A stretch of 64,000 nucleotides of DNA from Certhia americana (lineage: Eukaryota > Chordata > Aves > Passeriformes > Certhiidae): NCBI GenBank assembly GCA_018697195.1, contig JAGMWU010000041.1, positions 362,754 to 426,753 of the forward strand. Direction: 5' to 3'. Under the pieces are notes generated by a model, which was not told the DNA's origin, did not search any database, and saw only the letters and a program-made list of their open reading frames with translations. Shown piece by piece: positions 1 to 12,325 of the stretch. The translations under genes and the position numbers were made by a program. How positions within the stretch are numbered: the stretch's first letter is position 1; every line of letters begins with the position of its first letter.

Positions 1-105
1 AAAATCCTGCTGCAAGCCTGTGCTGAGCATTACCTGGGAATGAGGCAGGCACGAGCTGAACAGACCTTTACAACAGAACGTGCATCTGCCAAGACAGAAA
101 TACCC

Positions 106-302
106 GGCGAGCTTCTGGTGCTGGCAGCGTGTCAGGCGCGCAAGCTGTCTGCGCAGCAGCTCCCGACGGGCCTTACGGGCTCCGAGTGTGGGCCCACGCC
201 GGCCACGGGGCCCTCAGGCCACACACTGCCTATCCTGCCACCTGAGCGTGCACCAGATCGGCAGGGCTCCGGGGAACAGGAACCCTTCCAGGGCCTTCCG
301 TA
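106..302. other. Small CpG-rich patch (CpG-island-like)
   Basis: About 16 CpG dinucleotides fall in roughly 195 bases of GC-rich sequence, an observed/expected ratio near 0.75 by hand count. Most of the window is strongly CpG-depleted. The patch is too short to meet usual CpG-island length rules. Several frames are open across it on both strands, as expected in GC-rich DNA where stop codons are rare, and none gives a recognisable protein. It could be the edge of a promoter, an exon lying outside the window, or an unmethylated enhancer. It ends in a CT-rich run (about 340-356). Confidence 0.5.
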
Positions 303-3300
303 AAAATGCTCTGCAGCAGGCTCAGAGCTGCTTTTCCCCCTCTCCCTCTCTCTCTTTTTGTTCAGTTGCCTGGCATCCGCTAACCCACAAGCTGCTGTTT
401 CCCTTTCCAAAGAAGCTCTGATGGGTGGAGGGCCAGGAAAAATTAGCCCAACTGATGAATGCAATCTCGACAGAAAATATGTTTTTTATCAGAGACCACA
501 TGTTGCCAACAGCAATTAAAGTAAAACTGGGTGATTTCATCGGATATAAGCCTGCATAAAAACCCTCTGGACCTGCTGATCAGGTGTCTGTCGGCTCAAG
601 AGGATTACTCGGGTGCTCCAGAGCTTGCTGCCGCTGGGAAGGGCAGCCAGGGCCGGGGAGGGTGCCAGGAATGCCCAGAGCAGCATGTGTGCTTGCTTGG
701 AGCCTGCTGCCTGCCTGGTGGAGTGGCTAGGAGAGTGCTCCTAGGCCTCAGAGGGAAGCACTTGGAATGCGAGCCATGGCACAACAGAACCTGGCTCCAA
801 GGTGTATTTTATATACCAGCCTTGCCTATAGCCCAAGGAACAAGAACAAGTGACCAGAGAGCATCAGAGCTCCAGCTGATGAGGACTTCTCCTCATTAGT
901 GCCATTCGCACTATCTGTGTCACACTCCTGAACTGACAGAGGCTCAGCCCATCAACCGTGAGAGGAGCTGAATAAATGACCATGACTGGCAAAGGAATTA
1001 CAGGAGTAAATGGCTCCAGCATCCATCTGAGTCTGTGCAGCATGTGCACCAGGCAAGCCCTGAGAGACCTTGGTGGATGTGTCCACAGAAGAGAGCAGTG
1101 TGGATAATAAAGGATAAGGGGACGATGCAGTGGGCAAACAACAAGGAAGAGAGGTAGGGCAGGAGCAGGTGAGGATCACTGAGTGCCTTCCTGGGAAGCC
1201 GAAACCAAGAGGTTTTATTTTTTGGCCAGATGAACCAAGGAGGAGGGACAGCTCCTGGGACCTAACTACAAATCATTTAAAAAGCCTATGCATAAATAGT
1301 TACCATCATACCCTAACAAACCACTTAAACCAGACAGGTCTGCTTTGGGTACATCATGACACTGAAGCCCTTGACAAGGTCAGAGCCCCCTGTTTCCATG
1401 AGTTAGGTATTTGTTTTTGTTCTGGGTCAGAAGACTTTCAGGTAAGAAAAACAAAGCAGGATTTTGGGACTATCCTAGGGCTCAGGGGGAAGGAAGTTCA
1501 CCAGTCCCAGGATTTCAGCCTAGACTGACTGTAGTAAGATTCAACTGTGACCAGTAACAGAAGACACCAGAGAAGACAGAGAAGTTAATTCTTCAGACTG
1601 GTATATGAGATCATGTAATGCACATACATGCAGAGATAACTACACTCATGTACACACAGATACACCCAAATTCAGCCAGCAGGGGCGACAGCCAGCTCAG
1701 GTGTCTTGGATGCAGACATCTGGGAAGGTTTCTACGGCAGCACATCCCATGAGGTTGCAGCACGGACAAGTCCTTGCTGCAAATCCAACCCCAGAACTCT
1801 GTAAAGCCACTATTCCTGAAAACCAGCACCTCTCCCAGTGTAAGCACTGCCTCTACCTCACAGCATCCTCTTGTTACTTGCCACTTGCCACTTAGTGGAA
1901 CAGTCATTAAAAATATAAATACCATTAAAAAGCTGCTGTACATTAGACAGCAGTGTGGCCATGTGAGAGTCAGGCCAGGGCTGCCACCTGAGCACGTGGC
2001 ATGCTCCTCCACAGGCAGAGCCACTGGAGCTAGGAATCTAGGAGGCCCCACACCTTTCAGAGCACAGCTGGATATTAACATACGACAAAAAAATGCCCAC
2101 ATTGCTGCCTGTGAGCCCTGATAATCTGTGACCACCGGTGTCACAAGCGATGATTTCAGCACTGCTGGCACGATATGCTCTCCCAGGCGTGGGGCTGGAA
2201 CCTGTGCCACAAACCAGTGATGCTCTCACAGCTGAGCTCGTCCCCTCCAACAGTGACACCAAGTGACATCTGCATTTGGCCCATAAGCAGGGCAGTTCAC
2301 CTGACACAGGGTGGCCCAATTACTGCTAAAGACCTTGTCTCTCTGATCCGGAGATGGCCCTGGATCCCAATACAGCTCCCATTTAAGAGTATTACAGAGG
2401 AATCAATCACCTGTCCAAAGGGAGCAGCACACGGAGCGTGGCTGTCAGGAGAGGCTGCTCCTTGTGAGCGGGGCATCAGACTCTGCCTGGAGAGCGGAAG
2501 TGACACAGAGCCAGGCTCAGTGGCCAGCAGTGACCTCCAGTGAGAGCAGAGGCAGCAGCAGAGCCAGGGAGGCAGCAAGCATGCCACAGGGAGTGCCAGG
2601 AGAAGCCCAGGAGCAAACAAAGCCTGCTCCCGCGCAGTGAGTGCCACGCTGTCCTGGCCAGCCTGCACTGCCAGGGTGAGTCTGGGCTACAGGGAGAAGG
2701 GGCACCAAGTGCCATCCTGGTTCAGACACTCACTTCTGCAACTGTTTAGAGGAAACTCATACAGGGAACCATCTCCTTTTGACCCACTCTACCACCAGGT
2801 TCCGGACAGGAAGTGACTGTGTTTGCAACTAAACAGGGGCAGAATTTTGTCAGGTGTGTGGACTATTTGCTCTGTAACACACAAAGGCAGGGAGAGGAGG
2901 CTCTGGTTTACATAAGATATCTGCCTTGTTTCCTGTAGAACAGCAAATCCCACGTCAATGCAGGGCACCAACTGCACTGGCTTGTGTTTGTGGACAAAAC
3001 AGAGAGCAAAAGGGTTAAAGAAAATCTCTGTATGGTCAGATCTAATTTAGCATCCTGATGCTGATCTAGAAGGGCAATTACAAAGTAAATTAATAGGATT
3101 TCTGAAAAAAACAAACAAACCACCATTTAGGGGTTGTCCATAGTAACGGGAACAGGGTACCAATACTCTGATAGAGATATCAAAATGATTACTCACAAAA
3201 TGCTCATTTCTTACATGCCTGTAAAAGACATTAATTTAAAAAAAACAGGGAAGGGACACAGAGATGAGTACCAAACAGCAGCAGAGGATTCAGCCACTTC

Positions 3301-5080
3301 CTTTGACTCTAATAAGTCAGAAGTTCAGTCTGATGAGTGTTACACTACCCTCAGGGACCATGACACCTAGGAAAAAAATTTAGGAGAGACAGAAGCCCAA
3401 TGTCCTACTTCTTCAGATGAAGCCAGAGTCCCCCCCAGGTCTGTGACCCTCAGATGCATCCATGAGTGCCAGAAGCATGACATTACAGCTGAGGGTGACA
3501 CAGGGTAGGGGGCCATGCAATAAGGATGAACTGCAGGCAGGAGTACTTCCTTGCATTAGAATTCAATTCAGATCTTCCAAACCTAATGGGAGCCAGTGTG
3601 GGAACCAAAGGGAGCCAAGCTGAGAGGAAATTCAGAGTCTGTTATTAATTGGGAGACAGTGAAACCACTAGGACACATAAGACAGGGATGCTTACAAGGC
3701 CAATGTGCTGCTCCTCCCTGTAACTCAGGGTTAGATGTTTGTTTTCCTGGGAAGACCTCTAAGGAGCTGGGGATGCTACATGCTACTCTACATTCTCTAC
3801 ATGCTCTCTTGGCCTTTTCCCAGGCCTGGCTGGCCATCCAGTGCAGTGTGACACCACTCCTCCCCACAGGGCTCCTGGGGGAAAGAATTGGGAATACAAT
3901 GAAGTCCTGGGGGCAAATCTTTTCTGGGAACTAAGTTGTGGCTTCACTGTGAGAATGCAGGGCCCAGCAGGCTAGACCAGCAGCACTGACAGCAATGCAG
4001 CCAGGCTGATCTGTAAGTGAAGACAATTTGGGCTGCATTTCATACATAGCTTTCAAACAGCTTGTAGTGAAAACATTTTTAAAAGGAGAAGCCATGTGGA
4101 CACCAGCCTCCCTCCATAACAGAAGCCATGACATTAGTCCAAAGACCAACATCTGGTGCACACAAAGATATGCTCCTGAAGATATGAATTTGGAAAACTC
4201 TTGACCATATCCTAAACCACAGTTGCAGCAACCCAGCATGGAGTAGGCCAGAGCTCTGGTCAGGATGAGGGAAGGAACAAGAACCAAGACTTTCATCAAG
4301 TGGGACCCAGCTGTCAGACGGCGCCAGGTCTCTGCTGTTCCCAGGACAAAGGTCCTTTTGCACTCGCCAGCATTTCAGATCACCTCCGTGCATGGGAATT
4401 GATACCTGTGTCCCTGAACAGCCACAGAACGGATGTTCTTACACGGATATTTGCGAACACTTGCCTTCCCGAGGCTGTGATGGAATTACAGGCGCTGTGG
4501 TTACCTGCAGCACTCACGCCCTGGGGTCCTGGATACCTCCCGTGTCCCTCACAGCTCCACCCACAGGACACAGTGAGGAAACGCAGGAAGCTTACCATGA
4601 TGCTGCCTTGCGCTGAAGCTGCTCAGGAATGGACTGAGAGCTATTTCTGGTTAAGCTGTAGGTATTTTCAGGAACTTCCAGCTGCTGCAGGGCACCTGAT
4701 CCCCACTCTGGCTTTGACAATTCAGCCCCATTCCCTACAGGAATAAAATCTGAAATCCAATTCCACGTGGTGACAACCCAAAATTTCTGCCTATGGCACA
4801 GACATATTTCTAAGCTCTGTCCTGGGCCTCTTCACACACAGTCCATGCCCACTTCCCAAAAGATCCTAGACAACTTGGAACTGTGACTCCAGGCTGCTCT
4901 GGTTCCATGGGCAGATCTGGGTGTTCTCAGGTGTTATGGGAGTGCTCCATAGGTAGAGACTGGAGCCAGGACTGCCCATGGTATCTGGGATGCTGTGGGT
5001 GCTCTGGCAGCCTCTGCCCACCCTTGTACAGCCCAACTCCAATTACAACCTCATTCCACTTAACAGGGCCTTGATGGCAA
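303..5080. other. Non-coding stretch, no gene seen
   Basis: Mixed-composition DNA without a supportable gene. The longest frame (minus strand, 2210 down to 1611, 199 codons) opens only from GTG. Its first ATG lies about 36 codons in, and its hydrophobic, cysteine-rich composition resembles no family I know, so I treat it as chance. There is a short A/C tract at 3105-3122. No complex repeat was recognised. Confidence 0.6.
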
Positions 5081-5480
5081 TTTCATTACTCAAAAAGTCA
5101 CATTTATTAGTCCATTGTAATGTGTTGTGATTGTAACTCTAATGCTAATAGGAAGAAGTTTAACCTCATTCCATTTTCCATACAGTTAAAAACCTGGTTA
5201 CAATGGTCATAAATCAGGGTTTCAAATGTCATAAAAACAGAGTTGCAGCTCTATACTACGCGTATCTTTTTTTAATCTTTGCATTTCATATTAATCTCAG
5301 ATTCAGTCTTTCACAACTCCACTTACAACCCACATTTTATTTAGATTATCATTATGATAGCAGAAAAAAATCCTCACCCTGCATATAATTTGCATGATTT
5401 AGGTAGACTGTGTTTTCAATTACATTAATAACCTAAAATGAGGCAGACTGATTAGAACCCTTTCTCTCACTTAGAATGAG
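5081..5480. promoter_or_regulatory. Candidate conserved regulatory block (AT-rich, octamer words)
   Basis: An AT-rich block with ATTA/TAAT words throughout. It has a perfect POU octamer ATTTGCAT at 5388-5395 and a one-mismatch octamer, CTTTGCAT, at 5277-5284. Its only CpG cluster is ACGCGT at 5258-5263, unusual in such AT-rich surroundings, where CpG normally decays. Vertebrate developmental enhancers often look like this. Whether it is conserved cannot be judged from one sequence, and AT-rich neutral DNA will contain octamers by chance. Confidence 0.35.
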
Positions 5481-5528
5481 TATTTTCATTAGTGATGTCT
5501 TTGGAGATGCCCCTCCTTCCTCGGCATT

Positions 5529-5554
5529 ACACACACACACACACACACACACAC
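5529..5554. repeat. (AC)13 dinucleotide microsatellite
   Basis: Thirteen uninterrupted AC units, followed by one further C. It is the longest dinucleotide repeat in the window and is likely to vary in length between individuals. Confidence 0.97.
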
Positions 5555-5857
5555 CAACCATGATGGATACTATAAGGGAGATGCTCCCTAACTCTGGTAC
5601 CGAGATCCTGCTCTTCAAAGGAAGCCAGAGACAGAATAGAAAGACCCTGAAGCTAGGCTGGAACTCTTTACTGCATCTCTTCCTTTCAAGGGCACATAAT
5701 TTTAATTTTTTTCCTCAACTATTTTCAGAGATGCTGCTTAGGAAATAACTAGTTTTGTCCTAAAGGCATTTCAGTACAAACACAGAAGGTCTGGATCCAG
5801 AGTCCCTTCCATCACTGTGTCTTGGGTTGGCTTCTTTCCTGGTAACCCACAGATTCT

Positions 5858-5911
5858 AACAACAAAGAACATGTTTTTGTTGAAAACAAAACAAAGAACA
5901 ACAAAGAACAT
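5858..5911 (+). repeat. Short direct repeat, 15-bp unit
   Basis: AACAACAAAGAACAT occurs exactly at 5858-5872 and again at 5897-5911, with a partial ACAAAGAAC just before the second copy. This looks like local slippage or a small duplication in A-rich DNA. Confidence 0.85.
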
Positions 5912-7264
5912 CTAATCATGCCAAAAAGTTTAGGTTTGAACTGAGACAAGAGGACCTTCAGCTTCAGTGTTGTGTCTCACTGATCTTACAGCCTTGATAC
6001 TAAGCTTATCTAGCCCCTGCATGAATGATGGCCATAATGCCATGCCCTGCCAAGAAAGAAGGGATGGTCTCTGCGACCTTTTCAGTTTCAGGTCTTCATG
6101 ACCTCAAGGTGAGCTGGATGGCACACAGTAAGCACCTGTTAATCACAATATTCTTTTTCCATCAGTTCAAAGCCTTTGCAATGCTCCAAGGCAGACACCA
6201 AGAGAAGGAGTGTTCCAGTCCTAGGCTCCCAAAGCCTGAGCCACCATAGCTCTGTGTGGTGCCTACTTACAGCCCCCACTGTCTGAGGTGAAAGCAGGAG
6301 GAGGAAAATGCTGCTCTTGGAGACCACAGAAGTAGAGGGACGATGGGCCCATTCTCCTGCTGCAGCCACCCCACAGGCTGTGAATTTGGGTTAGAGGCAG
6401 AAATGGAAGTGCTTTTTTAAGCACTCTGCATCTCAGGCAGGGCTTTCCTTTAAAAGTGCTCCCCTTGCACACACGGAGACGGACTGACAGACTTGTCACA
6501 GCCAGGCTGCCTTGCACACCTGGAGAAGGGCTGACAGGGCTGTCAGAGACAGAAGTGCAATGCTGTGCTCTGCTTCCAGCCACTTCAGCTGCCGTGGGGC
6601 TGTGGTCAGATCTGGAGCCCTGAATGGAGCTGCTGGAACATGCGGGGATGGGCCTGCAGAGCCACGTCTTGTTCCTGGCACCGCCGCTGCCAACAAACCC
6701 ATCTCTGCCTTTTCATCCTGCCCAGGGAGGCCAATGTGGCTCCTTAAATATTTTAAGTCCAGGGGCGGTGGGGAGGGACAGCCAGGAAGGGAAAGCACCT
6801 CAACCCACTGCCTTGTCAAATGTGGATGCTGGCACACTCCCACAAAATGCCTGATGGGTCCGAGCCTGAGGCAAAAAGCTCTGCCCAACCCCCATGGCAG
6901 CTGTTTATCTGCTCCATAGATGTGGGAGGACTGCTATTCCTGCCTCCACAACCCTCTGCTCCATTGCCAAGGGGAGCCTTGGCTGGGAATTGGACTCCAA
7001 AACGCACGCAGCACAAACCCAGTGGCATCTGTCTGTGCTCCGGAAAGAGACTTCCGAGAGCAGGGAGACCTCCCAGCCCTCCTGTCCCACTCAGATACTT
7101 GTTCTCTTTCTACATCCCTCTCTCCAGCACTCCTGGGATCCATCCTGCCTCCACTCTGCACAGGCAGGAATGCTGCAATAGGGATGGAGAAACAGAGACC
7201 TTTTATGAACCAATTCTGTTCCCTCTCCCCAACCCTGGTCCCTCTTCATGAGTTTTCAACCAAG

Positions 7265-7282
7265 GCAGCAGCAGCAGCAGCA
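7265..7282. repeat. (GCA)6 trinucleotide microsatellite
   Basis: Six perfect GCA units, readable as CAG on this strand. It would encode poly-Gln or poly-Ala, depending on the frame, in two short open frames, but neither frame shows other signs of being coding. Confidence 0.95.
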
Positions 7283-8822
7283 CCACCTGCTTTCAGAACA
7301 GCCTGACTCTGCTCGGTCTCAGGGTTTACCCAAAGCCTTGGACCATCTCTTACACATAACTTACACACCTGCAATGTTACCTGCACAAATAAGACAAGGA
7401 ACCTCCTTCCCTCAGCCAAATTTCTCCCTGCAGCTTCAGCTCAGAGGGCTTTCATTGCCTGCTCTTGACTGTGTTCTCCTCCAAAATCCCACTCAGCCCC
7501 AGCACTGTATGGGCCAGGCATGTCCCTCAGGCCCCTTCCACCTGCCACTCTTCCTCCCAGGCTTCAAGTCCATCTCCTGACAATGAAACCAGTTTGGCTC
7601 TCTTGTGAAGGGTATCTGAGCCCTTCTCAAAGGTTCTCCCACACCACTCCAGCACAGAGGTAAAGAAGAGCATGGAGCACAATTCCAGCTGTACAGAAAC
7701 AGACAGTTCTGAGATGCCCTCTGACAGCAGGCACCTCCAACAGATTTGTTGGGTTTGTGACAATCCTGCAAACAAATGCTGTGGTGCATGGAATAAAATG
7801 CCAGCCCATGAACTGTGCCCTGTTTCTGCTGACTAAACATCTTCTTCTGCATCAGGCAGAGTGGACCTGGGAAATGCGCTGAGCCATCAGCCTACAGACA
7901 CTTTTGAGATGACAAACCAGAGGTGCTGATTGCTTCCCATGGTCGACGTGATTCTAGGGACACCATAGGGCCATGAAACTGCCTAACAGAGCTGTCCCTA
8001 GCAAGATGCCACTGGTACCATTCCTCATAGGCACTATACAGGGAAAGAAATGTCAAAACCATTTATTTAGAAAGAATTTTATCCTACTCTGAAAGCACCA
8101 TCACCCCAACAGGCACAGCACAGAGCAGGTGATCATCATGGGTCAGTGTTTGAGCTTAAATTTAATGTAGAGCTTCCACCCACGTTGTAGATCAGCATTC
8201 CAAAAAATCCTTCTCTCAGATAACGTTATGGGGAGAGAAGGGGAAAAAAGCAAATACTCTCTAGGGACTGCTGCGCACGTGGTGCCGTCAGCAGAGAAGC
8301 CCCTCACTCCTGCCAGCCCACCAGCGCAGCCAAGCACTTCCCTTGCCTGCTCACATACACTCACATGAATCCAGATGCATGATGCTGTCATTCCTCATTG
8401 TTCTCAAACCAACTTTAATATCAGATGATATTAAAACACAAGGGCTTGGAGGATTTCAACCCACTCAGCAGAAAAACGGGTGCCCAAATGCTGTGTGCTT
8501 ACAGATATTTCACACCTTGGACTATCACAGCTGCCTTCAACAATCCCTGTCCTTGGTAAGTCTCAGACTTTACTTATTTTCATCTCCAAGTTCCACTCTC
8601 ATTTGCATTTCCACAGTGGCTACTCCTTACTAACATCAGAGGTACTGAAGAGCAGGAATCCAAGCTCAGAACACCTTGAGCCAGGCTCCAGTGACAAGTC
8701 AGGCAGAAATAAGCAGAAGCAATAAATGTCCTCTTCACAAATCCTTGCCAGTGAGCCTGGCTAGGTTCTAATTCTGCAGAGAGTACGGACACTGGGCACA
8801 AGCCTTGGGGTTACAAGGACCA

Positions 8823-8867
8823 TGCCCCAAAGCAGCTGTTCCTTTTGGGACTGTGCCCCAAAGCAGC
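8823..8867 (+). repeat. Short direct repeat, 14-bp unit, 31-bp period
   Basis: TGCCCCAAAGCAGC occurs exactly at 8823-8836 and 8854-8867. The bases between are unrelated, so it is probably a small local duplication that has since diverged. Confidence 0.8.
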
Positions 8868-10274
8868 CCTCTGGCACAGCTTGTGCCCAGCACGTTTGAG
8901 AGCTGCCCTGACACTCTGCTGTTAATCACCATGGACAGACAGGGTGCAGACACCAGTGCTTTTTTCCCCCCATTTCTTTCCCAACAAAACCAGTGTCTGT
9001 GACACACAGGATTATGAGGGAACAAGGAGCTGGAGCACAATAAATGGCCAACCAATGGAGAGTTCTCTCTAACCAATGTCACCAAGTTAAATGTATCCCT
9101 GCAACTCCACCCCTGACTTCTGAGACTCAACTGCCCTGATGAACACTCAGCAGTTAGTGTTCAGGTGCTGTGCTGTGCACATCTCGAGCCCTTACTCAAA
9201 GCTCCATAATGAGGAGACTGTATTTTTGATAAAATCATAAAATCACAGCCAGACCCTTTTCCTAGAGCCAGAAATCCCCTCTTCCCATATATCCCATATC
9301 ATGGCTCTCACTCTGAGATCAGACATGATACTTAGGAGCCCTGCACGTAGGCATAAAACAATGTAAAAACAAGCAAAGAAATAAACTTTACATGTATCAG
9401 AGAGGAAACAGCTCCAGCAAACCCTATCCATGTGCAGGCTGTGAATGTCAGTTCTGGAACACTTTCTGGGTATCAAGACACAATTCATTCAGCTACTCAG
9501 CTGCTTATTGACACAAGTCCTTTCTTTTACACAAGGAAGAGCTGCTACCACCTACATTCTACTGCCACAGCCTAGGATGTGGAGAGCCTTAAAGCTTGTA
9601 TGTCACTGCTCCTGTTACAGTTAATTTCAGATGCATGCCAAGTAACTGCTGCACAAAAGGTCCATTTTCCATCCAGCACTGTACACTGAAGTTAAAACAC
9701 CTGTCAGCAGGCTATTAGCAAGGCAAAGGAACAGGGTTACTAGAAAGCAAACTTGTGCTTACAAACAAAGAAGGGAAAGAGACCTACTGCAGGGTCAGCA
9801 CCTTCTGGAGTCTGGCTGGCACCCACCCTGGAAATGCATCAGATGAGAACTCCAAAGAACTGCTCCAGTGCCAACTGCTAAGGAAGGAAATTTCCTTTTC
9901 TCCTTACTCAAAACAGTGTGCCATAAACTCGCTGCCGCTCTTTGTCCTTGAAGGCCAACATCAGAAGGGAACACATCTTTAAAGAGAAGTTATCCCCCAA
10001 GTTCACAGCTGATATTCCTTTCTTATTTAGGGGACTCTCTGGGGACAGGACTGTACCAACAAACTGGGGTAGGACAAGGTAAAGGTGGGGCCTCGTGCTC
10101 CCCATTACTGGATTTTGGTGGGGGTCCACAGGAACTGACATGCTTTGTACTCAGCAAGTAAGTAAATATATTGACTCCAACAAAGCCAAGAAAACACGAA
10201 CTAGGCAAAATATAGAGGCCCTCACCATCTTGTCACCCTCCAAATGGGAGAAACGCAGTTAACAGCACTAGAGA

Positions 10275-10520
10275 AATGTTTCCTATTTGATTTTATTAAC
10301 TGATTGACATGAATTAATACATTGGGATATTTGATTGTGTCATAAAATGTGTATATGAACATCATGATTCAATTTAATGTACCCATTACTGCTTGATGTG
10401 CCATTATATTAGACTAAATTAAAAGAATTTTATGGAAAAAAAATTACAATTAAAGACTCAAAATTGATTACATTCATAACTTAGAGGATATTCACTTCTA
10501 TTCATGTTTTGAATAATGAC
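10275..10520. promoter_or_regulatory. Candidate conserved regulatory block (AT-rich, PBX/MEIS-like site)
   Basis: A sharp drop to AT-rich sequence between GC-richer flanks. TGATTGACAT at 10301-10310 fits the TGATTGACA word bound by PBX-PREP/MEIS dimers. ATTA/TAAT words recur throughout, including ATTAATAC and AATTAAAG. No frame of note crosses it. It is a candidate enhancer only; the motif content alone does not prove function. Confidence 0.35.
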
Positions 10521-12185
10521 AATAAAAGAACCAGAAAACAACACAGACCATGGAAAGATGGACAAAATAAAGTGTGACAGAGATAAACAGAACAAATGGA
10601 ATGAGGGGTCCATAAAACCCCACGTTCCCAGAGGCTGGGAACAGCTGAACACAAATCATCAGCACAGCAACAGTGTCTTCCAGGACAGCAGGAATTTTGT
10701 CAAGACCCCAGCACAGCCCAGCTAAAGGAACATGGAGGCTGACAGGTTACCCAAGCTCTCCTGGGGGATCTGGAGTTTGCCCGGTGTGCACAGTGTCCCT
10801 GGCAGATAGATAGGACCCTGGAGCACAGCCAAAGTGTTTAATCATGCCAACAACTTGGGTGCTAGGCATCTGTTCATCTGCTCCTGTAAGGCCGAGTAGA
10901 GCTCTGTACCCACTCAGAGGTGTTTGGCAGGCGAGACCATCTCAGGTTTTCACATACGTCCTTGTGCTGCCAAGCAAAGAGACCCACCTCACTCCACATC
11001 ACTCCATTTCACCCATGGCACAGAGCCAGGGTACAACATTTCAGTTCAGTAATTCAGCACTGTCTTAGGGACCTGAGCAGGAAAAAGCGACAGGAATTCC
11101 CAAAGGGGAAGGACTCTGCCAGAGGACTAAAATCAGCTGTGGGTAACACTGTCTGGCTGGGTCTATTTGAACTTCCCCTTTTTTTCCTGGGAAGTGAGAA
11201 CAGTACTAAGAAATCCCAGAAGATTTTGCCGGCATACAGGGAAATGACTCTGGAGAAGGGATTTGGACTCCCAACAAAACAGAATTATGATTTAACTGGT
11301 ACCACTGTAGCTTGGCCTGAGTCATGCCTCAACTTCTGTGGACAGGAGACTCTCAGCAAGAACTGGACATGTTCCTCAGCAGTGAGAAGGTAAAAAGCAT
11401 CTCAGTTTCCACTAAATCAACACCTCAAATTATCCCACAAAATGAGCAGCATTTTAAGACCCTCTGCTCTTTTTCTCTTGGGAAAGGAGGGAATGACCAG
11501 GAGGATGTGCTAACCAGCCAGTTCAGTCTAGGCAGACACCACAGTTTTGGAAAGACAGGAGTTGGACTTGTGGAGACGTGCACAAGTAAGTGGTGAGGGC
11601 CTTGCGGAATACCCGCTTGAAGATATGCCAGCAAGTAAATTGTTGAAGAAAAAAAGTACAACGCATGTCAGGTTTTTAATTACATGTCTATTTTCCCAAC
11701 AAAGAAGTGCAATTAAAGTTAATCATGTCTATTATATTACACAATGCCTCCCTTCCTAATGGAACCAGGCCTGCATGAAGGAAAAGCACATTAACACACA
11801 CCCCCTGTTCGTACATAGAGATGTTTTGTACCCTGAACACACTTGGATACAGCCATGCTCAATTATGCATCATCCACTCCAGCACACTGCTCCACCGTCT
11901 TGGGGAGTGGCAAGAGGAGGATCAGGGCTCACTTCCAAACCCCAGCGTCCCCAAAGATGTTCTGGATGTGCACAAACGTCCTGGGAGCACACAGGAGGGT
12001 CCCCGCCTGCCTGTTCCTGCCTGCCCCAGCCCGCCGTGCACAGCCCCAGACTCAAGCTGGGACCCTGCAGGGCTCCGGCAGCCTCAGTGTCAGGAATGCA
12101 CAGGCTGAGGAACAGCAGCAAAGCTCAGAGCCCTCTATCATCAGCGAGCCAGCACAGTCTGATGGAATCTGAGGGACACCCAGTT
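10521..12185. other. Non-coding stretch, no gene seen
   Basis: No supportable gene. A sub-stretch at about 11655-11765 is AT-rich with TTAATTACATG and AATTAAAGTTAATCATG, and could be a minor regulatory block. A splice-donor-like CAA|GTAAGT at about 11582-11590 has no convincing exon beside it. The plus-strand frame at 11775-12272 (165 codons) lies within the chance range. Confidence 0.55.
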
Positions 12186-12325
12186 AGCAGGATAAATTTT
12201 GCTCTCTGGTGTCAATCCAGAGTAGTGCAGTTCATTATGGGATTTAATCCCTGTTACAGCAGGTGTAAATAACAGCAACTTGACCTCTTCCCCCCAGCAA
12301 TTACAGAAACAGTATTTCCTGCTTC
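12186..12325. promoter_or_regulatory. Candidate regulatory block with a bicoid-type palindrome
   Basis: GGGATTTAATCCC at 12239-12251 is a perfect inverted repeat of GGGATT around a single T. It contains TAATCC, the site preferred by K50 homeodomains such as OTX, PITX, GSC and CRX, with a near-match (AAATCC) in the opposite orientation. The surrounding sequence is low in CpG, with GTGTAAATAACAG and CAATTACAG words. Candidate only. Confidence 0.35.

Larger units (their letters stand above)
5555..10274. other. Non-coding stretch, no gene seen
   Basis: Moderately GC-rich filler with many short overlapping frames on both strands (6.5-7.6 kb) and no recognisable protein. It contains the short repeats listed separately. 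Near 9230 there is a faint resemblance to the end of a CR1 element, which I do not accept. Nothing else stands out. Confidence 0.6.

Noticed and set aside
1676..1692. CTCF site (CCAGCAGGGGCGAC)
   Set aside because: One base shorter than the CTCF core in the G-run, which shifts the rest out of register.
1611..2210. 199-codon minus-strand frame as a gene
   Set aside because: Starts at GTG, composition is hydrophobic and Cys-rich without a pattern, and a frame of this length is expected about every second window by the rough random model.
9228..9250. End of a CR1 retrotransposon (AATCATAAAATCACAG resembles the CR1 3' repeat)
   Set aside because: The sequence to its right does not match the CR1 3' region that I know, so the short likeness is probably chance.
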